A stretch of 64,000 nucleotides of DNA from Nibribacter ruber (GTDB lineage Bacteria; Bacteroidota; Bacteroidia; Cytophagales; Hymenobacteraceae), in the NCBI RefSeq assembly GCF_009913235.1, contig NZ_CP047897.1, positions 2,789,001 through 2,853,000 on the forward strand, written 5' to 3'. Below the pieces are notes generated by a model. The model searched no databases, was not told where the DNA came from, and was given only the letters and a program-made list of their open reading frames with translations. Position 1 is the first letter of the stretch, and each line of letters opens with the position of its first letter. The position numbers and the translations under genes are program-made. Shown piece by piece: positions 1 to 8,619 of the stretch.

Positions 1-85
1 CGGTTTTCTGTGCCTGCGCCTGCAACGCCAGTAATAGCACAAAGAAAACCGGAAGAATAGCTTGGGCGATGTTCTTAAAACGCAT
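1..85 (-). CDS. N-terminus of a secreted protein, cut off by the window edge
   Basis: Reading leftwards from an ATG at 85-83 there are 28 codons that run off the window. They encode a basic start (MRFKN), a hydrophobic stretch (AILPVFFVLLLAL) and an Ala-Gln-Ala-Gln end, which is a typical SPI signal peptide of Bacteroidota. Nothing can be said about the mature protein. The gene lies 97 nt downstream of radA on the same strand, so it may be cotranscribed with it. Confidence 0.75.
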   Translation of the reverse strand, partial: MRFKNIAQAILPVFFVLLLALQAQAQKT

Positions 86-182
86 TCCTACTAATATAAA
101 ATGGTATTTGATTTGAATGATATATGCTCTCCGCGATGATGGGGTAACGCCTTTTTGCACAAAATCATTCAATCACTACCGC

Positions 183-1562
183 CTAACCGAACAAACCACT
201 AAAAACTTCTTCTAAGCGGCTGGCCGCATGAATCCTGATGCTGAACCGGCTGAAGTCTACGCCTTTTTTGTTGTACTTAGAAATGTAAATGTCCTGAAAG
301 CCTAATTTTTCTGCCTCAGAGATGCGCTGTTCAATTCTATGAACGGCCCGTACCTCGCCACCCAAGCCCACTTCTGCGGCAAAACACGAGGTATGCGGTA
401 TGGCAATGTCCTCAAACGAGGAAAGCAACGCGGCGCAGATGGCCAGATCCAGGGCTGGGTCTTCTACCTTCAAACCGCCGGCAATGTTCAGGAACACATC
501 CTGGGTGCCTAGCTTAAACCCACCGCGCTTCTCCAGTACCGCCAAAAGCATGTTCAGGCGCTTTACGTCAAAGCCGGTGGCCGTGCGCTGGGGCGTGCCA
601 TACGTGGCAGGGCTTACCAGACTCTGCACTTCAATCAAGAGCGGACGATTGCCTTCCATAGTGCCGCCAATGGTAATGCCGCTAAAAGACTCTTCGCGCT
701 GCGAAATCAGGATCTCAGATGGATTGCTCACTTCCCGCAGGCCCGTGCCCAGCATTTCATAAATCCCCAATTCTGAGGTAGAGCCAAACCGGTTCTTGGT
801 GGTGCGCAGAATGCGGTAGGTCATGTGGCGGTCGCCTTCAAACGTCAGCACGGTGTCTACCATGTGCTCCAGAATCTTAGGACCAGCCAGCGAGCCTTCT
901 TTGGTGATGTGCCCAATCAAAAACACGGGCGTACCGCTTTCCTTCGCGAACTTCAACAACTCTGCCGTACACTCCCGCACCTGGGCAACACTACCAGCTC
1001 CGCTTTCTATAAAAGACGAGTGGAGGGTTTGAATGGAGTCTACGATCAGGACTTCGGGTTGGAGTTGCTCTATCTGCTTAAAGATATTCTGCGTGCCCGT
1101 CTCTGTGAGGATAAAGCAGTTGGGATGCTGAGCACCCAGACGCTCGGCGCGCATTTTTATCTGCTGTTCGCTTTCCTCCCCAGAAATGTACAGCACGCGC
1201 TGGTTCTTCAGGCTGAGGGCAATCTGCAACATAAGCGTGGACTTGCCTATGCCGGGCTCGCCGCCAATGAGCACCATGGAGCCGGGCACAATGCCACCGC
1301 CCAACACGCGGTTCAGTTCGCCATCCTGGGTAATGATGCGGTGCTGTTCTGAATAGGTGATTTCTGCGATGGGCTTGGGCTTGCTGGCCACCTGCTGGCT
1401 GCTGGTGCCCACTTTCCACGCTGAGGTGGGCGTCACGTCCTCGCGGGTGATCACTTCCTCCACGTAGGTGTTCCATTCGCCGCAGGCCGGACAACGACCC
1501 ACCCATTTAGCCGACTGCGCTCCGCAGCTCTGGCAGAAATATGCTGTTTTAATTTTAGCCAT
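183..1562 (-). CDS. radA: DNA repair protein RadA
   Basis: This 459-residue protein is full length for RadA, a RecA-like ATPase that helps process recombination intermediates and branch migration. It has an N-terminal four-Cys zinc finger (C10, C13, C24, C27), a Walker A motif GGEPGIGKST near residues 100-109, the RadA-specific KNRFG motif near residue 255, and a C-terminal Lon-protease-like domain containing DPALDLAICAALLSS. The ATG at 1562 gives the canonical MAKIKTAYFCQSCG start. The stop is a TAG at 183-185. The next leftward gene starts 97 nt downstream. Confidence 0.97.
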   Translation of the reverse strand: MAKIKTAYFCQSCGAQSAKWVGRCPACGEWNTYVEEVITREDVTPTSAWKVGTSSQQVASKPKPIAEITYSEQHRIITQDGELNRVLGGGIVPGSMVLIGGEPGIGKSTLMLQIALSLKNQRVLYISGEESEQQIKMRAERLGAQHPNCFILTETGTQNIFKQIEQLQPEVLIVDSIQTLHSSFIESGAGSVAQVRECTAELLKFAKESGTPVFLIGHITKEGSLAGPKILEHMVDTVLTFEGDRHMTYRILRTTKNRFGSTSELGIYEMLGTGLREVSNPSEILISQREESFSGITIGGTMEGNRPLLIEVQSLVSPATYGTPQRTATGFDVKRLNMLLAVLEKRGGFKLGTQDVFLNIAGGLKVEDPALDLAICAALLSSFEDIAIPHTSCFAAEVGLGGEVRAVHRIEQRISEAEKLGFQDIYISKYNKKGVDFSRFSIRIHAASRLEEVFSGLFG

Positions 1563-1767
1563 AGATATAAAAACCGCCCAGCGGATACCGCTCCAAGATA
1601 GTAAAACAATGTGAGGGAACGGCAGGGCTACTGGGTTCTAGGAAAACAATAAAAGCCGCGTTTTGGCTCCGAAACCCGCAAAAAAGTTCTAGTAAAGCAC
1701 CGCTTGAACCCAGCATATCTCACAACTGGTTATTTCGTTTATAGAGGGTAACTAATTGGTCTTAAAG

Positions 1768-2190
1768 ATGAACCTTTCCAACATATATACCCGCGCCGCT
1801 TTTCTTCTCTTACTGAATTTTGGCTTGCTCACCGGCTGTCAAAGCTCTCAAACGCCCACTAAAACCACCAACGCCGCCGCCACGGAGGAAACAGAGCCCG
1901 CGGTGCCACTCAAACGCGTAGACGTGCGAGGCACCATCATTAGAAAAGTGTACGACCAGGGCCAAGTGACGCTGGAAGTGGAAGGCATCACCTCGCAATA
2001 CTCCCGCTTTACCCGCGCCTACGTACTCGTGACGCCCATTACTCAGATCATAGGCCTGGACGGCAAAACCCTTAGCATGAACGAGCTGTTTGAAGGACAG
2101 AACGTGGCCATCTTGCTGCGGGGCGGCGGACAGGGAAACCTGACGGGCGTGGGCGTAGCCCGAAAGCTGTGGCTGGAGGAGAGGTACTGA
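1768..2190 (+). CDS. Small lipoprotein of unknown function
   Basis: The product is about 140 residues with a signal peptide ending in the lipobox LLTGC, so it should be lipid-anchored. The mature part begins with a Thr/Ala-rich linker. It then has a compact beta-rich domain (GTIIRKVYDQGQVTLEVEG, a T-x-I strand, an ...ELFEGQNVAIL segment) that resembles a small OB-like fold of the DUF5666/DUF3221 kind; this is a resemblance only. I chose ATG 1768 rather than the in-frame TTG 12 nt upstream because it starts directly with the signal peptide. It is followed after 54 nt by another secreted protein on the same strand. Confidence 0.75.
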   Translation: MNLSNIYTRAAFLLLLNFGLLTGCQSSQTPTKTTNAAATEETEPAVPLKRVDVRGTIIRKVYDQGQVTLEVEGITSQYSRFTRAYVLVTPITQIIGLDGKTLSMNELFEGQNVAILLRGGGQGNLTGVGVARKLWLEERY

Positions 2191-2244
2191 TTCTGAGGCG
2201 ATTTTCGTAAATTGCGATGAAATCAAGTTTTACTTCTGCGCCTT

Positions 2245-3318
2245 ATGCCCAGCTTCTTCTTACGCTCCGTCATCGTTCTTACCGGCTTGCTGTCATGCCT
2301 TTGGTTGAATAGCCAGGCACAGTCTGGCAAGGCTCTAAAAATAGCCGATTTAGAAGTGCAGGTAGCAGGTACCAAACAACCCGCCACACAGTTGCAATAT
2401 GCGTTTCAGGCGGGTGACGTGCTGGTGCTGGACCTGAATAACAAAGCGAAGGTCAACTACAAAGTGACGGTGCAGGAGTTCTATTCCAGCTCCCCGCTGT
2501 ACAGCGTGGAGGAAACCAAAAAACTCAACAACCTGCGCCTGACGGTTCCGCAGAAATCAGTGTATACCATCACCTTGCAGAGCCTGTCAGAAACCAGCAC
2601 CAAAAGCCATTTCACGTTAACGCGTATTCCGGCCAGCGCCAAAGCGCAGAACTTTAACACGCACGTTGCCTGGCGCACCATCCAAGACACTACCTGGACC
2701 ACCGCCACAGAGAAAGTCTTGGTGAAAAACGATTTACTTCCGGAGACCATCTTGGACAAGACCTTCCGGCTCGCCTCTGTCACCAACATTACCAGCAATA
2801 ACAGAACCACCGAGCGCTTCAAACTACCCGCCAATACCAAACACTGGGTGTACTGGGTAGGCGTGGGGCAGGAATCGGTGCAGGCCTTACAGGAGTCGGG
2901 CAAGCTGTTGGCCAAAGGCGCGACGGCCTTGTTGACGGGCAGCAATCCGTTGGTAGCCTTCGGAATGGGGCTGTTACCGCAATTACCGCAGGTGAAAAGC
3001 AGTGGCTACATCAGCTATTATTTGCTCAACAAGACCAACGCCAACCTGTTCAGAGAAGACGAAGATGGCTGGAAACCCTACGGTGTGGCCAAAGGACAGG
3101 ACGTGCTTTCTGACTACGGCAAAATCATGGCCAACCAGACGCCTAAAACCGATGACGGCTACCTGTACCTAGGCTTTTTGAATCCCAGCACAATCACCGG
3201 ACTGGACTTAACCTTGAAAGTAGTGGCCTTCGTGGACAATCCCGTGTACCAGACCCGCACGGTGCGCAAGCCGTCTAAAATCACTACCCACAAAGAGCCA
3301 ATCTTGCCGGCTGAATAA
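2245..3318 (+). CDS. Secreted protein of unknown function
   Basis: This 357-residue protein has an SPI signal peptide (hydrophobic core VIVLTGLLSCLWL, then NSQAQS). The mature part looks beta-rich with few Cys. It includes a conserved-looking middle section (KHWVYWVGVGQESVQALQ) followed by a Gly/Ala-rich, possibly membrane-associating patch near residues 225-250 and a C-terminal part containing DGYLYLGFLNPS. I do not recognise a named domain. It follows the lipoprotein gene by 54 nt and is closed by a palindromic element 5 nt after the stop. Confidence 0.7.
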   Translation: MPSFFLRSVIVLTGLLSCLWLNSQAQSGKALKIADLEVQVAGTKQPATQLQYAFQAGDVLVLDLNNKAKVNYKVTVQEFYSSSPLYSVEETKKLNNLRLTVPQKSVYTITLQSLSETSTKSHFTLTRIPASAKAQNFNTHVAWRTIQDTTWTTATEKVLVKNDLLPETILDKTFRLASVTNITSNNRTTERFKLPANTKHWVYWVGVGQESVQALQESGKLLAKGATALLTGSNPLVAFGMGLLPQLPQVKSSGYISYYLLNKTNANLFREDEDGWKPYGVAKGQDVLSDYGKIMANQTPKTDDGYLYLGFLNPSTITGLDLTLKVVAFVDNPVYQTRTVRKPSKITTHKEPILPAE

Positions 3319-3322
3319 TTTT

Positions 3323-3360
3323 GTTTTTAGTCTATTTTACAGAAAACAGGCCAAAAACGG
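3323..3360. repeat. 38-bp palindromic element, copy 1
   Basis: Left arm GTTTTTAGTCTATTTTAC and right arm GAAAACAGGCCAAAAACGG, with a few unpaired positions. It begins 5 nt after the stop of the 2245-3318 gene. Confidence 0.8.
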
Positions 3361-3369
3361 AATTATCTT

Positions 3370-3479
3370 CTCGCTCGCCTCCGGCGAGTGTGAGTAACAC
3401 GTGGCGTCTCGTCGCATTACGGGCTACCTAGTATCGGCCAGAGGCCGGAGGTAACTCACACTCGCCGGAGGCGAGCGAG
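3370..3479. repeat. Long inverted repeat, 29-bp arms around a 52-bp centre
   Basis: The left arm (3370-3398) starts CTCGCTCGCCTCCGGCGAG. The right arm (3451-3479) is its reverse complement, ending CTCGCCGGAGGCGAGCGAG, with 28 of 29 positions matching. The outer part of each arm is itself palindromic. The unit has no coding content and looks like a non-autonomous mobile or MITE-like insertion between two genes; that identity is inference. Confidence 0.75.
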
Positions 3480-3543
3480 TGGGATGCTTACCCCTAGTTT
3501 GCGTTTCTTACATACCTCTGGCACTGCCCTGTTTTCCTCATTC

Positions 3544-3582
3544 TTGTTTTTGGCTTGTTTTCAGAAAAACACACCAAAAACA
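3544..3582. repeat. 38-bp palindromic element, copy 2 (degenerate)
   Basis: TTGTTTTTGGCTTGTTTTC pairs imperfectly with AAAAACACACCAAAAACAG. It lies just upstream of the promoter-like TATCTTTG of the downstream methyltransferase gene. Confidence 0.65.
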
Positions 3583-3589
3583 GAAATGG

Positions 3590-3597
3590 TATCTTTG
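3590..3597 (+). promoter_or_regulatory. -7 promoter box TATCTTTG for the RsmF-like gene
   Basis: Exact match to the Bacteroidota -7 consensus TAnnTTTG, 33 nt upstream of the chosen ATG at 3631. No clear -33 TTG was seen at the usual spacing. Confidence 0.5.
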
Positions 3598-3630
3598 CGG
3601 CAGCCCAGCTCTAGATCTGATTTCATCGCT

Positions 3631-5046
3631 ATGTCTATACAACTTCCGCTTTCCTTTCAGGTGCGCATGCAAACCCAACTGGAAGAGGACTACCCCGCTT
3701 TCAAACAAGCCTTGGCCAGCCCTTCGCCCATCAGCATCCGGGTGAACGCCAACAAGACTTCTCTGCCTACTTCCTTAACACCTGTCCCTTGGACCGAAAC
3801 CGGTTTCTACCTTTCAGAACGACCCAGTTTCACATTGGACCCTATGTTCCATGGCGGGGCGTATTACGTGCAGGAAGCCAGTTCTATGTTTCTGGAGCAG
3901 GCTTTAAAGCAGAGCGTAGATTTAGAAGAGTCTTTGGCGGTGTTGGATTTATGCGGTGCCCCCGGCGGAAAGTCTACCCACATCGCCTCTCTGCTTTCGG
4001 AGGGAAGTTTGCTAGTAGCCAACGAGGTCATCAAACCCAGAGCCAACATCTTGGCAGAGAACATCCAGAAATGGGGAAGCGGAAACGTAGTAGTCACCAA
4101 TAACGACCCCAGCCACATCGGTGCCTTGACCGGTTTCTTTGATGTGATGGTGGTAGACGCGCCCTGCTCCGGCGAAGGTATGTTCCGGAAAGACCCCGAT
4201 GCCATCCAGGAATGGTCTGAGGCTAACGTCAAGCTCTGCTCTGAGCGCCAGCGCCGTATTCTCATGGACGTCTGGGACGCCCTCAAACCCGGCGGAGTCC
4301 TCATTTACAGCACCTGCACCTACAATTCAGAAGAAAACGAAGAAAACCTTGTCTGGCTGTCTACTCAACAGGACGTAGAAACCGTGCCCTTAACCCTGCA
4401 ACCCGAGTGGAACGTCACCGAAACCCAGGAACAAGGCATGCGTGGGTACCGCTTCTACCCGCACAAAACGCAGGGCGAAGGCTTCTTCCTGGCCGTGGTC
4501 CGCAAAACCGAAGGCGACGAGGCCGGTACTTACCGCAAGAGCAAACGCCCTTACTTGGTGTCTGCCTCTAAACAAGAGAAAGCCCTGGTGCAGGACTGGC
4601 TGAGTGAGCCCGGCGATTGGGAAATTGTGAAGCACAAAGAAACACTTCGTGCCCTGCCCAAAGCCTGGATGCTGGAACTAGAGCAACTCTATGAGAACCT
4701 GCGCGTGGTCTACGGCGGTATTGAACTAGCCGAGGTCATGAAAAACAATGCCAAGCCCCTGCCCGCCCTCGCCTTGTCCCAACATCTATCTGCAGGCGCT
4801 TTCCCTCGCGCCGAAGTAGACCTGGCCACCGCCCTCAAATTCCTCCACCGCGAAGACGTGGTGCTGGAAGACTCGGCCACCGGCTGGGTATTGGTTCAAT
4901 TTAACGGCGTTCCACTGGGTTGGGGAAAGAAACTGCAGAACCGCGTCAACAACCATTACCCCAAGGAGTGGCGCATCAGGATGAGCTTGGATGAGGTGCT
5001 GAAACCGGAGAATCTGGAGAAGCAGTTTGTTTTATCCAATCAGTAG
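3631..5046 (+). CDS. rsmF: RsmF/YebU-type rRNA (cytosine-C5) methyltransferase
   Basis: This 471-residue NOL1/NOP2/Sun-family enzyme transfers a methyl group from SAM to C5 of an rRNA cytosine. SAM-binding DLCGAPGGKS is at residues 106-115. The two catalytic cysteines sit in PCSGEG (Cys179) and STCTY (Cys229). The C-terminal part (from FYPHKTQGEGFF on) matches the RsmF-type RNA-binding extension. ATG 3631 was chosen because the family starts there and because the longer frame runs through a palindromic element and the promoter box. The precise rRNA position cannot be read from sequence. Confidence 0.9.
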   Translation: MSIQLPLSFQVRMQTQLEEDYPAFKQALASPSPISIRVNANKTSLPTSLTPVPWTETGFYLSERPSFTLDPMFHGGAYYVQEASSMFLEQALKQSVDLEESLAVLDLCGAPGGKSTHIASLLSEGSLLVANEVIKPRANILAENIQKWGSGNVVVTNNDPSHIGALTGFFDVMVVDAPCSGEGMFRKDPDAIQEWSEANVKLCSERQRRILMDVWDALKPGGVLIYSTCTYNSEENEENLVWLSTQQDVETVPLTLQPEWNVTETQEQGMRGYRFYPHKTQGEGFFLAVVRKTEGDEAGTYRKSKRPYLVSASKQEKALVQDWLSEPGDWEIVKHKETLRALPKAWMLELEQLYENLRVVYGGIELAEVMKNNAKPLPALALSQHLSAGAFPRAEVDLATALKFLHREDVVLEDSATGWVLVQFNGVPLGWGKKLQNRVNNHYPKEWRIRMSLDEVLKPENLEKQFVLSNQ

Positions 5047-5079
5047 GGTCAACAAATTAGATGGGACTTTCCTTAAGAT

Positions 5080-5118
5080 GCGTTTTTAGCCTATTTTGGA
5101 GAAAGTAGGCTAAAAACG
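5080..5118. repeat. 38-bp palindromic element, copy 3
   Basis: GCGTTTTTAGCCTATTTT pairs with a right arm ending GGCTAAAAACGC, 33 nt after the rsmF-like stop. The A-T pair in TTAGCC/GGCTAA replaces the G-C pair of other copies on both arms. Confidence 0.85.
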
Positions 5119-5171
5119 CCAGAAGTGATAGTTGCATTCATCACATCTTCCAAGCTCTTTTATTCCCATTC

Positions 5172-5984
5172 ATGAGAAAACCACTTTACTTAAGCCTTCT
5201 TCTGCTCCTAATTGGTTGTGGTGACAAAGCGAAAAAGGAGCAAGCCACCGTCACGGTTAAACCGGAAGAAAAAGTAGTAGAAACCCAAGCAATACCCTCA
5301 TCAGTACCAGACTCCTTACTTGGCTATTATATCAATACTCTTTATGTAAATAGTCTACAGAAAACAAAGTCAACTAAAGCATCTCAATATGTATCTCCGC
5401 TTTCTATGGTGAAGATATTCAAAGACAGGGCTTCTGTCAAGTTGGAAACAGCTTGGAATTTTCATGAGGGCGGCGCAGATGGCATTCTCACCATGGTGGC
5501 AGGCAGCTCCTTTCAAGTGACGGGAACTGACGGAAATCATATGTTTTATCTGAGTTTAACTAAAGGCGGCGGAATCATTTTAAAAGCAGGGACAAACGAA
5601 TATAAACTAGCCAAGTGCCCACCCGAATCCGCAGACTATGAACAGGCAGGGGATTTGACGGTTAACTCAACGTTGTTTGCTGGAGACTACTGGTTGGGCA
5701 AGAAAACGGTGAGCCTTACAAAGGAGGGAAAGATAACCGGCATTGATAGTTTATCTTCTTTTGTGGTGGCCACAGATTACATGGACGTAGGAATGTCTTT
5801 TGACAAAATTTACTTTAAAGTGAAAGGCAAAAAGCATTTAGGGTGGGGAGATGAATATGGATATGAATTCAGAGGGGACACACTGAATATATACAGAGTT
5901 GTCTGCTTAGACAAAGACAACGACCCAACCTCTTGTGAAGAAGATGCGAAGGGACCTGTTGCTTTTTCACTTGTAAGAAAATAA
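5172..5984 (+). CDS. Lipoprotein of unknown function
   Basis: The 270-residue product has a signal peptide with lipobox LIGC, followed by a charged, Lys/Glu-rich linker. The mature domain has features of a beta-rich fold (repeated GDYW-, LSGK-like strands) and a Cys pair near the C-terminus (VVCLDKDNDPTSCEED). I recognise no family. The gene is visibly more AT-rich than its methyltransferase neighbours, which could reflect acquisition or relaxed selection. It is convergent with rlmI and separated from it by a strong palindromic terminator. Confidence 0.75.
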   Translation: MRKPLYLSLLLLLIGCGDKAKKEQATVTVKPEEKVVETQAIPSSVPDSLLGYYINTLYVNSLQKTKSTKASQYVSPLSMVKIFKDRASVKLETAWNFHEGGADGILTMVAGSSFQVTGTDGNHMFYLSLTKGGGIILKAGTNEYKLAKCPPESADYEQAGDLTVNSTLFAGDYWLGKKTVSLTKEGKITGIDSLSSFVVATDYMDVGMSFDKIYFKVKGKKHLGWGDEYGYEFRGDTLNIYRVVCLDKDNDPTSCEEDAKGPVAFSLVRK

Positions 5985-5994
5985 ACAACTGATG

Positions 5995-6034
5995 GAAACA
6001 CCCCTCTTCGCTCCCCTCAAGGGGAGAATCTGCG
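5995..6034. repeat. Dispersed repeat B (CCCCTC...CTCAAGGGG), copy 1
   Basis: ACACCCCTCTTCGCTCCCCT followed by CAAGGGGAGAATCTGCG. The same block recurs at 43216-43257 and, inverted and split, at 59433-59510. Confidence 0.75.
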
Positions 6035-6061
6035 CTTAGTCCAAGCCTAAGGTATTTCAAT

Positions 6062-6101
6062 CCGTTTTTGGCCTCATTTTCAGAAAATAGCTCAAAAACG
6101 G
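6062..6101. repeat. 38-bp palindromic element, copy 4
   Basis: CCGTTTTTGGCCTCATTTTC pairs with AAAATAGCTCAAAAACGG with small mismatches. Its right end overlaps the first bases of the 46-bp perfect palindrome that follows. Confidence 0.8.
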
Positions 6102-6141
6102 AAAGCCCTAGCAGTGCATGCACTGCTAGGGCTTTCCGTTT
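6096..6141. terminator. 46-bp perfect palindrome, probable bidirectional terminator
   Basis: Perfect self-complementary sequence centred between 6118 and 6119 (TGCATGCA centre; arms AAACGGAAAGCCCTAGCAG and its complement). It lies between the convergent genes ending at 5984 and 6188, and each strand ends its stem in TTT. Confidence 0.7.
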
Positions 6142-6155
6142 AAATCAACTCTAAT

Positions 6156-6184
6156 CTTGCTACCTGATACGTGCTACTTGATAC
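6156..6184. repeat. Degenerate short tandem tract (GCTACCTGATAC / GCTACTTGATAC)
   Basis: Two imperfect copies of a CTTGCTACYTGATAC-like unit, directly abutting the end of rlmI. The same unit occurs at 22420-22445 and inverted at 22318-22347. Confidence 0.6.
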
Positions 6185-6187
6185 TAA

Positions 6188-7375
6188 TTATTCTACATAC
6201 AGCACCAAACCCTTCAGATACTCACCTTCTGGGTGGAAGATGCTGATGGGGTGGTCTGCGGGTTGGGAGAGGTGATGCATGACTTTGACGTTACGGCCGG
6301 CTTCAATGGCGGCGGCCATGACGGTGCTCTGGAACAGGTATTTGTCTACTACGCCGGAGCAGGAGAAAGTGAAGATGATACCGCCCGGCTTGATTTTCTC
6401 AATGGCTTCGGCATTCAGGCGCTTGTAGCCCATGAGCGCGTTGTGGCGTACTTTTTGGCTCTTGGCAAAGGCTGGTGGGTCCAGCACAATCACATCATAG
6501 AAGTCTTCCCGGCCTTTCATGAAATCAAAGGTGTCCATCGCGAACGCTTCGTGGCGGTCCTGGCCGTTGTTCAGTTCGGCGTTCTGCTCGGTGAGTACGA
6601 TGGCTTTTTTGGAAACGTCCACAGAATGCACGGCTTCGGCGCCAGCGTTGAGGGCATAGATGGAGAAACCGCCGGTATAGCAAAAGGTATTAAGGACGGT
6701 CTTGCCTTTGGAGTAATGGGCCAACAATTCGCGGTTTTCGCGCTGGTCAATGAAGAAGCCTGTTTTCTGGCCGGTCACCCAGTCCACCAAGAACTTGTTG
6801 CCATTCTCGGTGACCACGTGCGGGGTAGCAGTTTCACCAATCAGGTAGCCGTTCTGACCTTGCTCGGTGCCTTTTCCTGGTAACGTCTCGGCGCTCTTGT
6901 CATACACAGCCGTCAGTTTGCCGTCATAGACTTCTACTAGGGCCTTTGCAATATCATGACGCACGTGGAACATGCCCACATTGTGCGCCTGCAACACGGC
7001 GGTGTTACCGTACACATCAATGATGAGGCCCGGCAAGCTGTCCCCTTCGGCGAATACCAAGCGGTACACATCTGTATCTGGGGTGTCCAGGAAACCTTGC
7101 TCGCGACGGTAATCCACGGCGCGCTGTACCCGGCTTTTCCAGAAGGCGTAGTCTATTTCTATCTCTTGAAAAGAGAAAATGCGCACGGCAATAGAACCCG
7201 GCTGATAATGGCCAATGCCCAGAAACTCGCGACGGTGGGTGTACACAGCCACAATGTCGCCTTCCTGTACATCGCCCTCAATCTTCTTGATGGCCCCCGA
7301 GAAAACCCACGGGTGGAAACGCTTTAAGGAATGCTCTTTGCCGTTATGCAGTAAAATAGAAGGTAAGGACGTCAT
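6188..7375 (-). CDS. rlmI: RlmI-like class I rRNA methyltransferase
   Basis: About 395 residues. The protein has an N-terminal PUA RNA-binding domain (LKRFHPWVFSGAI...GDIVAVYTHRREFLGIG) followed by a Rossmann methyltransferase (VLNTFCYTGGFSIYALNAGA; VLDPPAFAKSQ; FTFSCSG). This is the architecture of RlmI, the 23S rRNA m5C1962 methyltransferase, with the catalytic Cys in the FSCSG segment. ATG 7375 gives MTSLPSILLHNG; the longer open frame upstream runs through a degenerate palindromic element. It is divergent from the M19 peptidase gene. Confidence 0.88.
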   Translation of the reverse strand: MTSLPSILLHNGKEHSLKRFHPWVFSGAIKKIEGDVQEGDIVAVYTHRREFLGIGHYQPGSIAVRIFSFQEIEIDYAFWKSRVQRAVDYRREQGFLDTPDTDVYRLVFAEGDSLPGLIIDVYGNTAVLQAHNVGMFHVRHDIAKALVEVYDGKLTAVYDKSAETLPGKGTEQGQNGYLIGETATPHVVTENGNKFLVDWVTGQKTGFFIDQRENRELLAHYSKGKTVLNTFCYTGGFSIYALNAGAEAVHSVDVSKKAIVLTEQNAELNNGQDRHEAFAMDTFDFMKGREDFYDVIVLDPPAFAKSQKVRHNALMGYKRLNAEAIEKIKPGGIIFTFSCSGVVDKYLFQSTVMAAAIEAGRNVKVMHHLSQPADHPISIFHPEGEYLKGLVLYVE

Positions 7376-7407
7376 AAGAATATAAAGAAAGGCAGTTTGG
7401 AGTACCG

Positions 7408-7450
7408 CCGTTTTTGACTTGTTTTTGCAAAATTCGGCAAAAAATACGGC
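7408..7450. repeat. 38-bp palindromic element, copy 5 (degenerate)
   Basis: CCGTTTTTGACTTGTTTTTG and a right arm GGCAAAAAATACGG. This is one of the few copies between divergent genes, so it does not sit at a 3' end. Confidence 0.6.
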
Positions 7451-7533
7451 ATTGTTGTGCATTGCCCACTACGTTGCGCGTAAACTGCCTTGAAACGCCT
7501 ATTCTCATTCTCTCAATCACTCATTCACTCATT

Positions 7534-8520
7534 ATGAAAAGGCCCATCATTGACCTGCACTGCGACCTGACCGGCTACCTAGCTTGGATAGAAGGATCCA
7601 CCGCCCTAGACGAAGACATTATTGGCTGTGCCATTCCGCATTTGAAAGCGGGCAAGGTGCGTTTGCAGACCATGGCCTTCTTCACACCCACTGAGCCGGG
7701 CAGCTCTGCGTTTACCTTAAAGCAAGCGCATCTTTTCAAGGAAGTGTTGTTAGCAGAGCGTGATGTTTTCACCTTGGTTAGGCCTGAAGAACTGGAGAAA
7801 CAAGTCTTGCAGGAAGACAAAATCGCCATGGTGTCTGCCATTGAAAACGCCTCAGGCTTATGTGACGAAGGCGAGCCTTTGGCCAACACTTTCACCCGTC
7901 TGGAGGAAATCACAGAACTGGCTGGGCCGTTGCTGTACATTGGGCTTACCCACGCAGATGAGAATCGGTTCGCGGGAGGCAACTTCACCCCGGGCATCGG
8001 CCTGAAGCCAGACGGCGAGGAACTGTTGCGGTACCTCAGCGGAAAACGGATAGCCGTGGATTTGGCACATACCTCAGACGCTTCAGCATATGACTTATTC
8101 AATTTCATAGAAAAGCACTCTCTGGACATTCCCATCATTGCTAGTCATTCTAACTTCAGAAGCGTCTATGACAACCCTAGAAACCTGCCCAATGAGCTAG
8201 TACAGGAAGTAGTGCGCAGAGACGGCTTGATAGGTATAAATTTCTTGAAGAAGTTTGTGCACCCAGACAGGCCCGAGGCATTGCTGGAGCATATTCTGTA
8301 CGGATTGGAGAAGGCACCGCAGGCGCTGGCATTTGGGGCGGACTTCTTTCAAGAATCCGGCATCATGGAGGGCGGGGAGTCTTACTTTCATCCAGAGCAC
8401 AGAAACGCCACCAAGTACCAGAGCGTCTTGCAGGGGTTGGAAGGACAAGTGTCAGAGAAAGAATTAGAAGCCATCAGTTATGGAAACGCGCTTAGGTTTA
8501 TGCAGAGGCTGTGGCTCTAG
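7534..8520 (+). CDS. Membrane dipeptidase family protein (peptidase M19)
   Basis: 328 residues. The start MKRPIIDLHCDL contains the zinc-binding HxD of the M19 (renal dipeptidase) family. Further family landmarks are an internal Glu region (VSAIENASG), GLTHADEN, IAVDLAHTSD and IASHSN, which carry the other metal-binding and structural residues. These enzymes hydrolyse dipeptides including D-residue-containing ones. No signal peptide is seen, so it is probably cytoplasmic. ATG 7534 follows a short CACTCATT tandem tract. The exact substrate is unknown. Confidence 0.88.
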   Translation: MKRPIIDLHCDLTGYLAWIEGSTALDEDIIGCAIPHLKAGKVRLQTMAFFTPTEPGSSAFTLKQAHLFKEVLLAERDVFTLVRPEELEKQVLQEDKIAMVSAIENASGLCDEGEPLANTFTRLEEITELAGPLLYIGLTHADENRFAGGNFTPGIGLKPDGEELLRYLSGKRIAVDLAHTSDASAYDLFNFIEKHSLDIPIIASHSNFRSVYDNPRNLPNELVQEVVRRDGLIGINFLKKFVHPDRPEALLEHILYGLEKAPQALAFGADFFQESGIMEGGESYFHPEHRNATKYQSVLQGLEGQVSEKELEAISYGNALRFMQRLWL

Positions 8521-8619
8521 GGAAGGCGATAAACAAAAAGCCAAGCTTGGGAGAATGAAAGCACATCTTAAATTCACTATATTTAAGAAACTATTCTTCT
8601 ATCCAATATTTTATAGTAC

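Noticed and set aside
1651-1690. A further copy of the palindromic element near GCGTTTTGGCTCC
   Set aside because: Only the left half resembles the family; the right half does not pair.
3484-3630. Upstream extension of the RsmF-like frame (about 49 residues)
   Set aside because: It runs through the long inverted repeat, a palindromic element and the TATCTTTG box, and the family starts at MSIQLPLSF.
7376-7462. Extension of RlmI upstream of ATG 7375
   Set aside because: It reads through a degenerate palindromic element and has no counterpart in the family.
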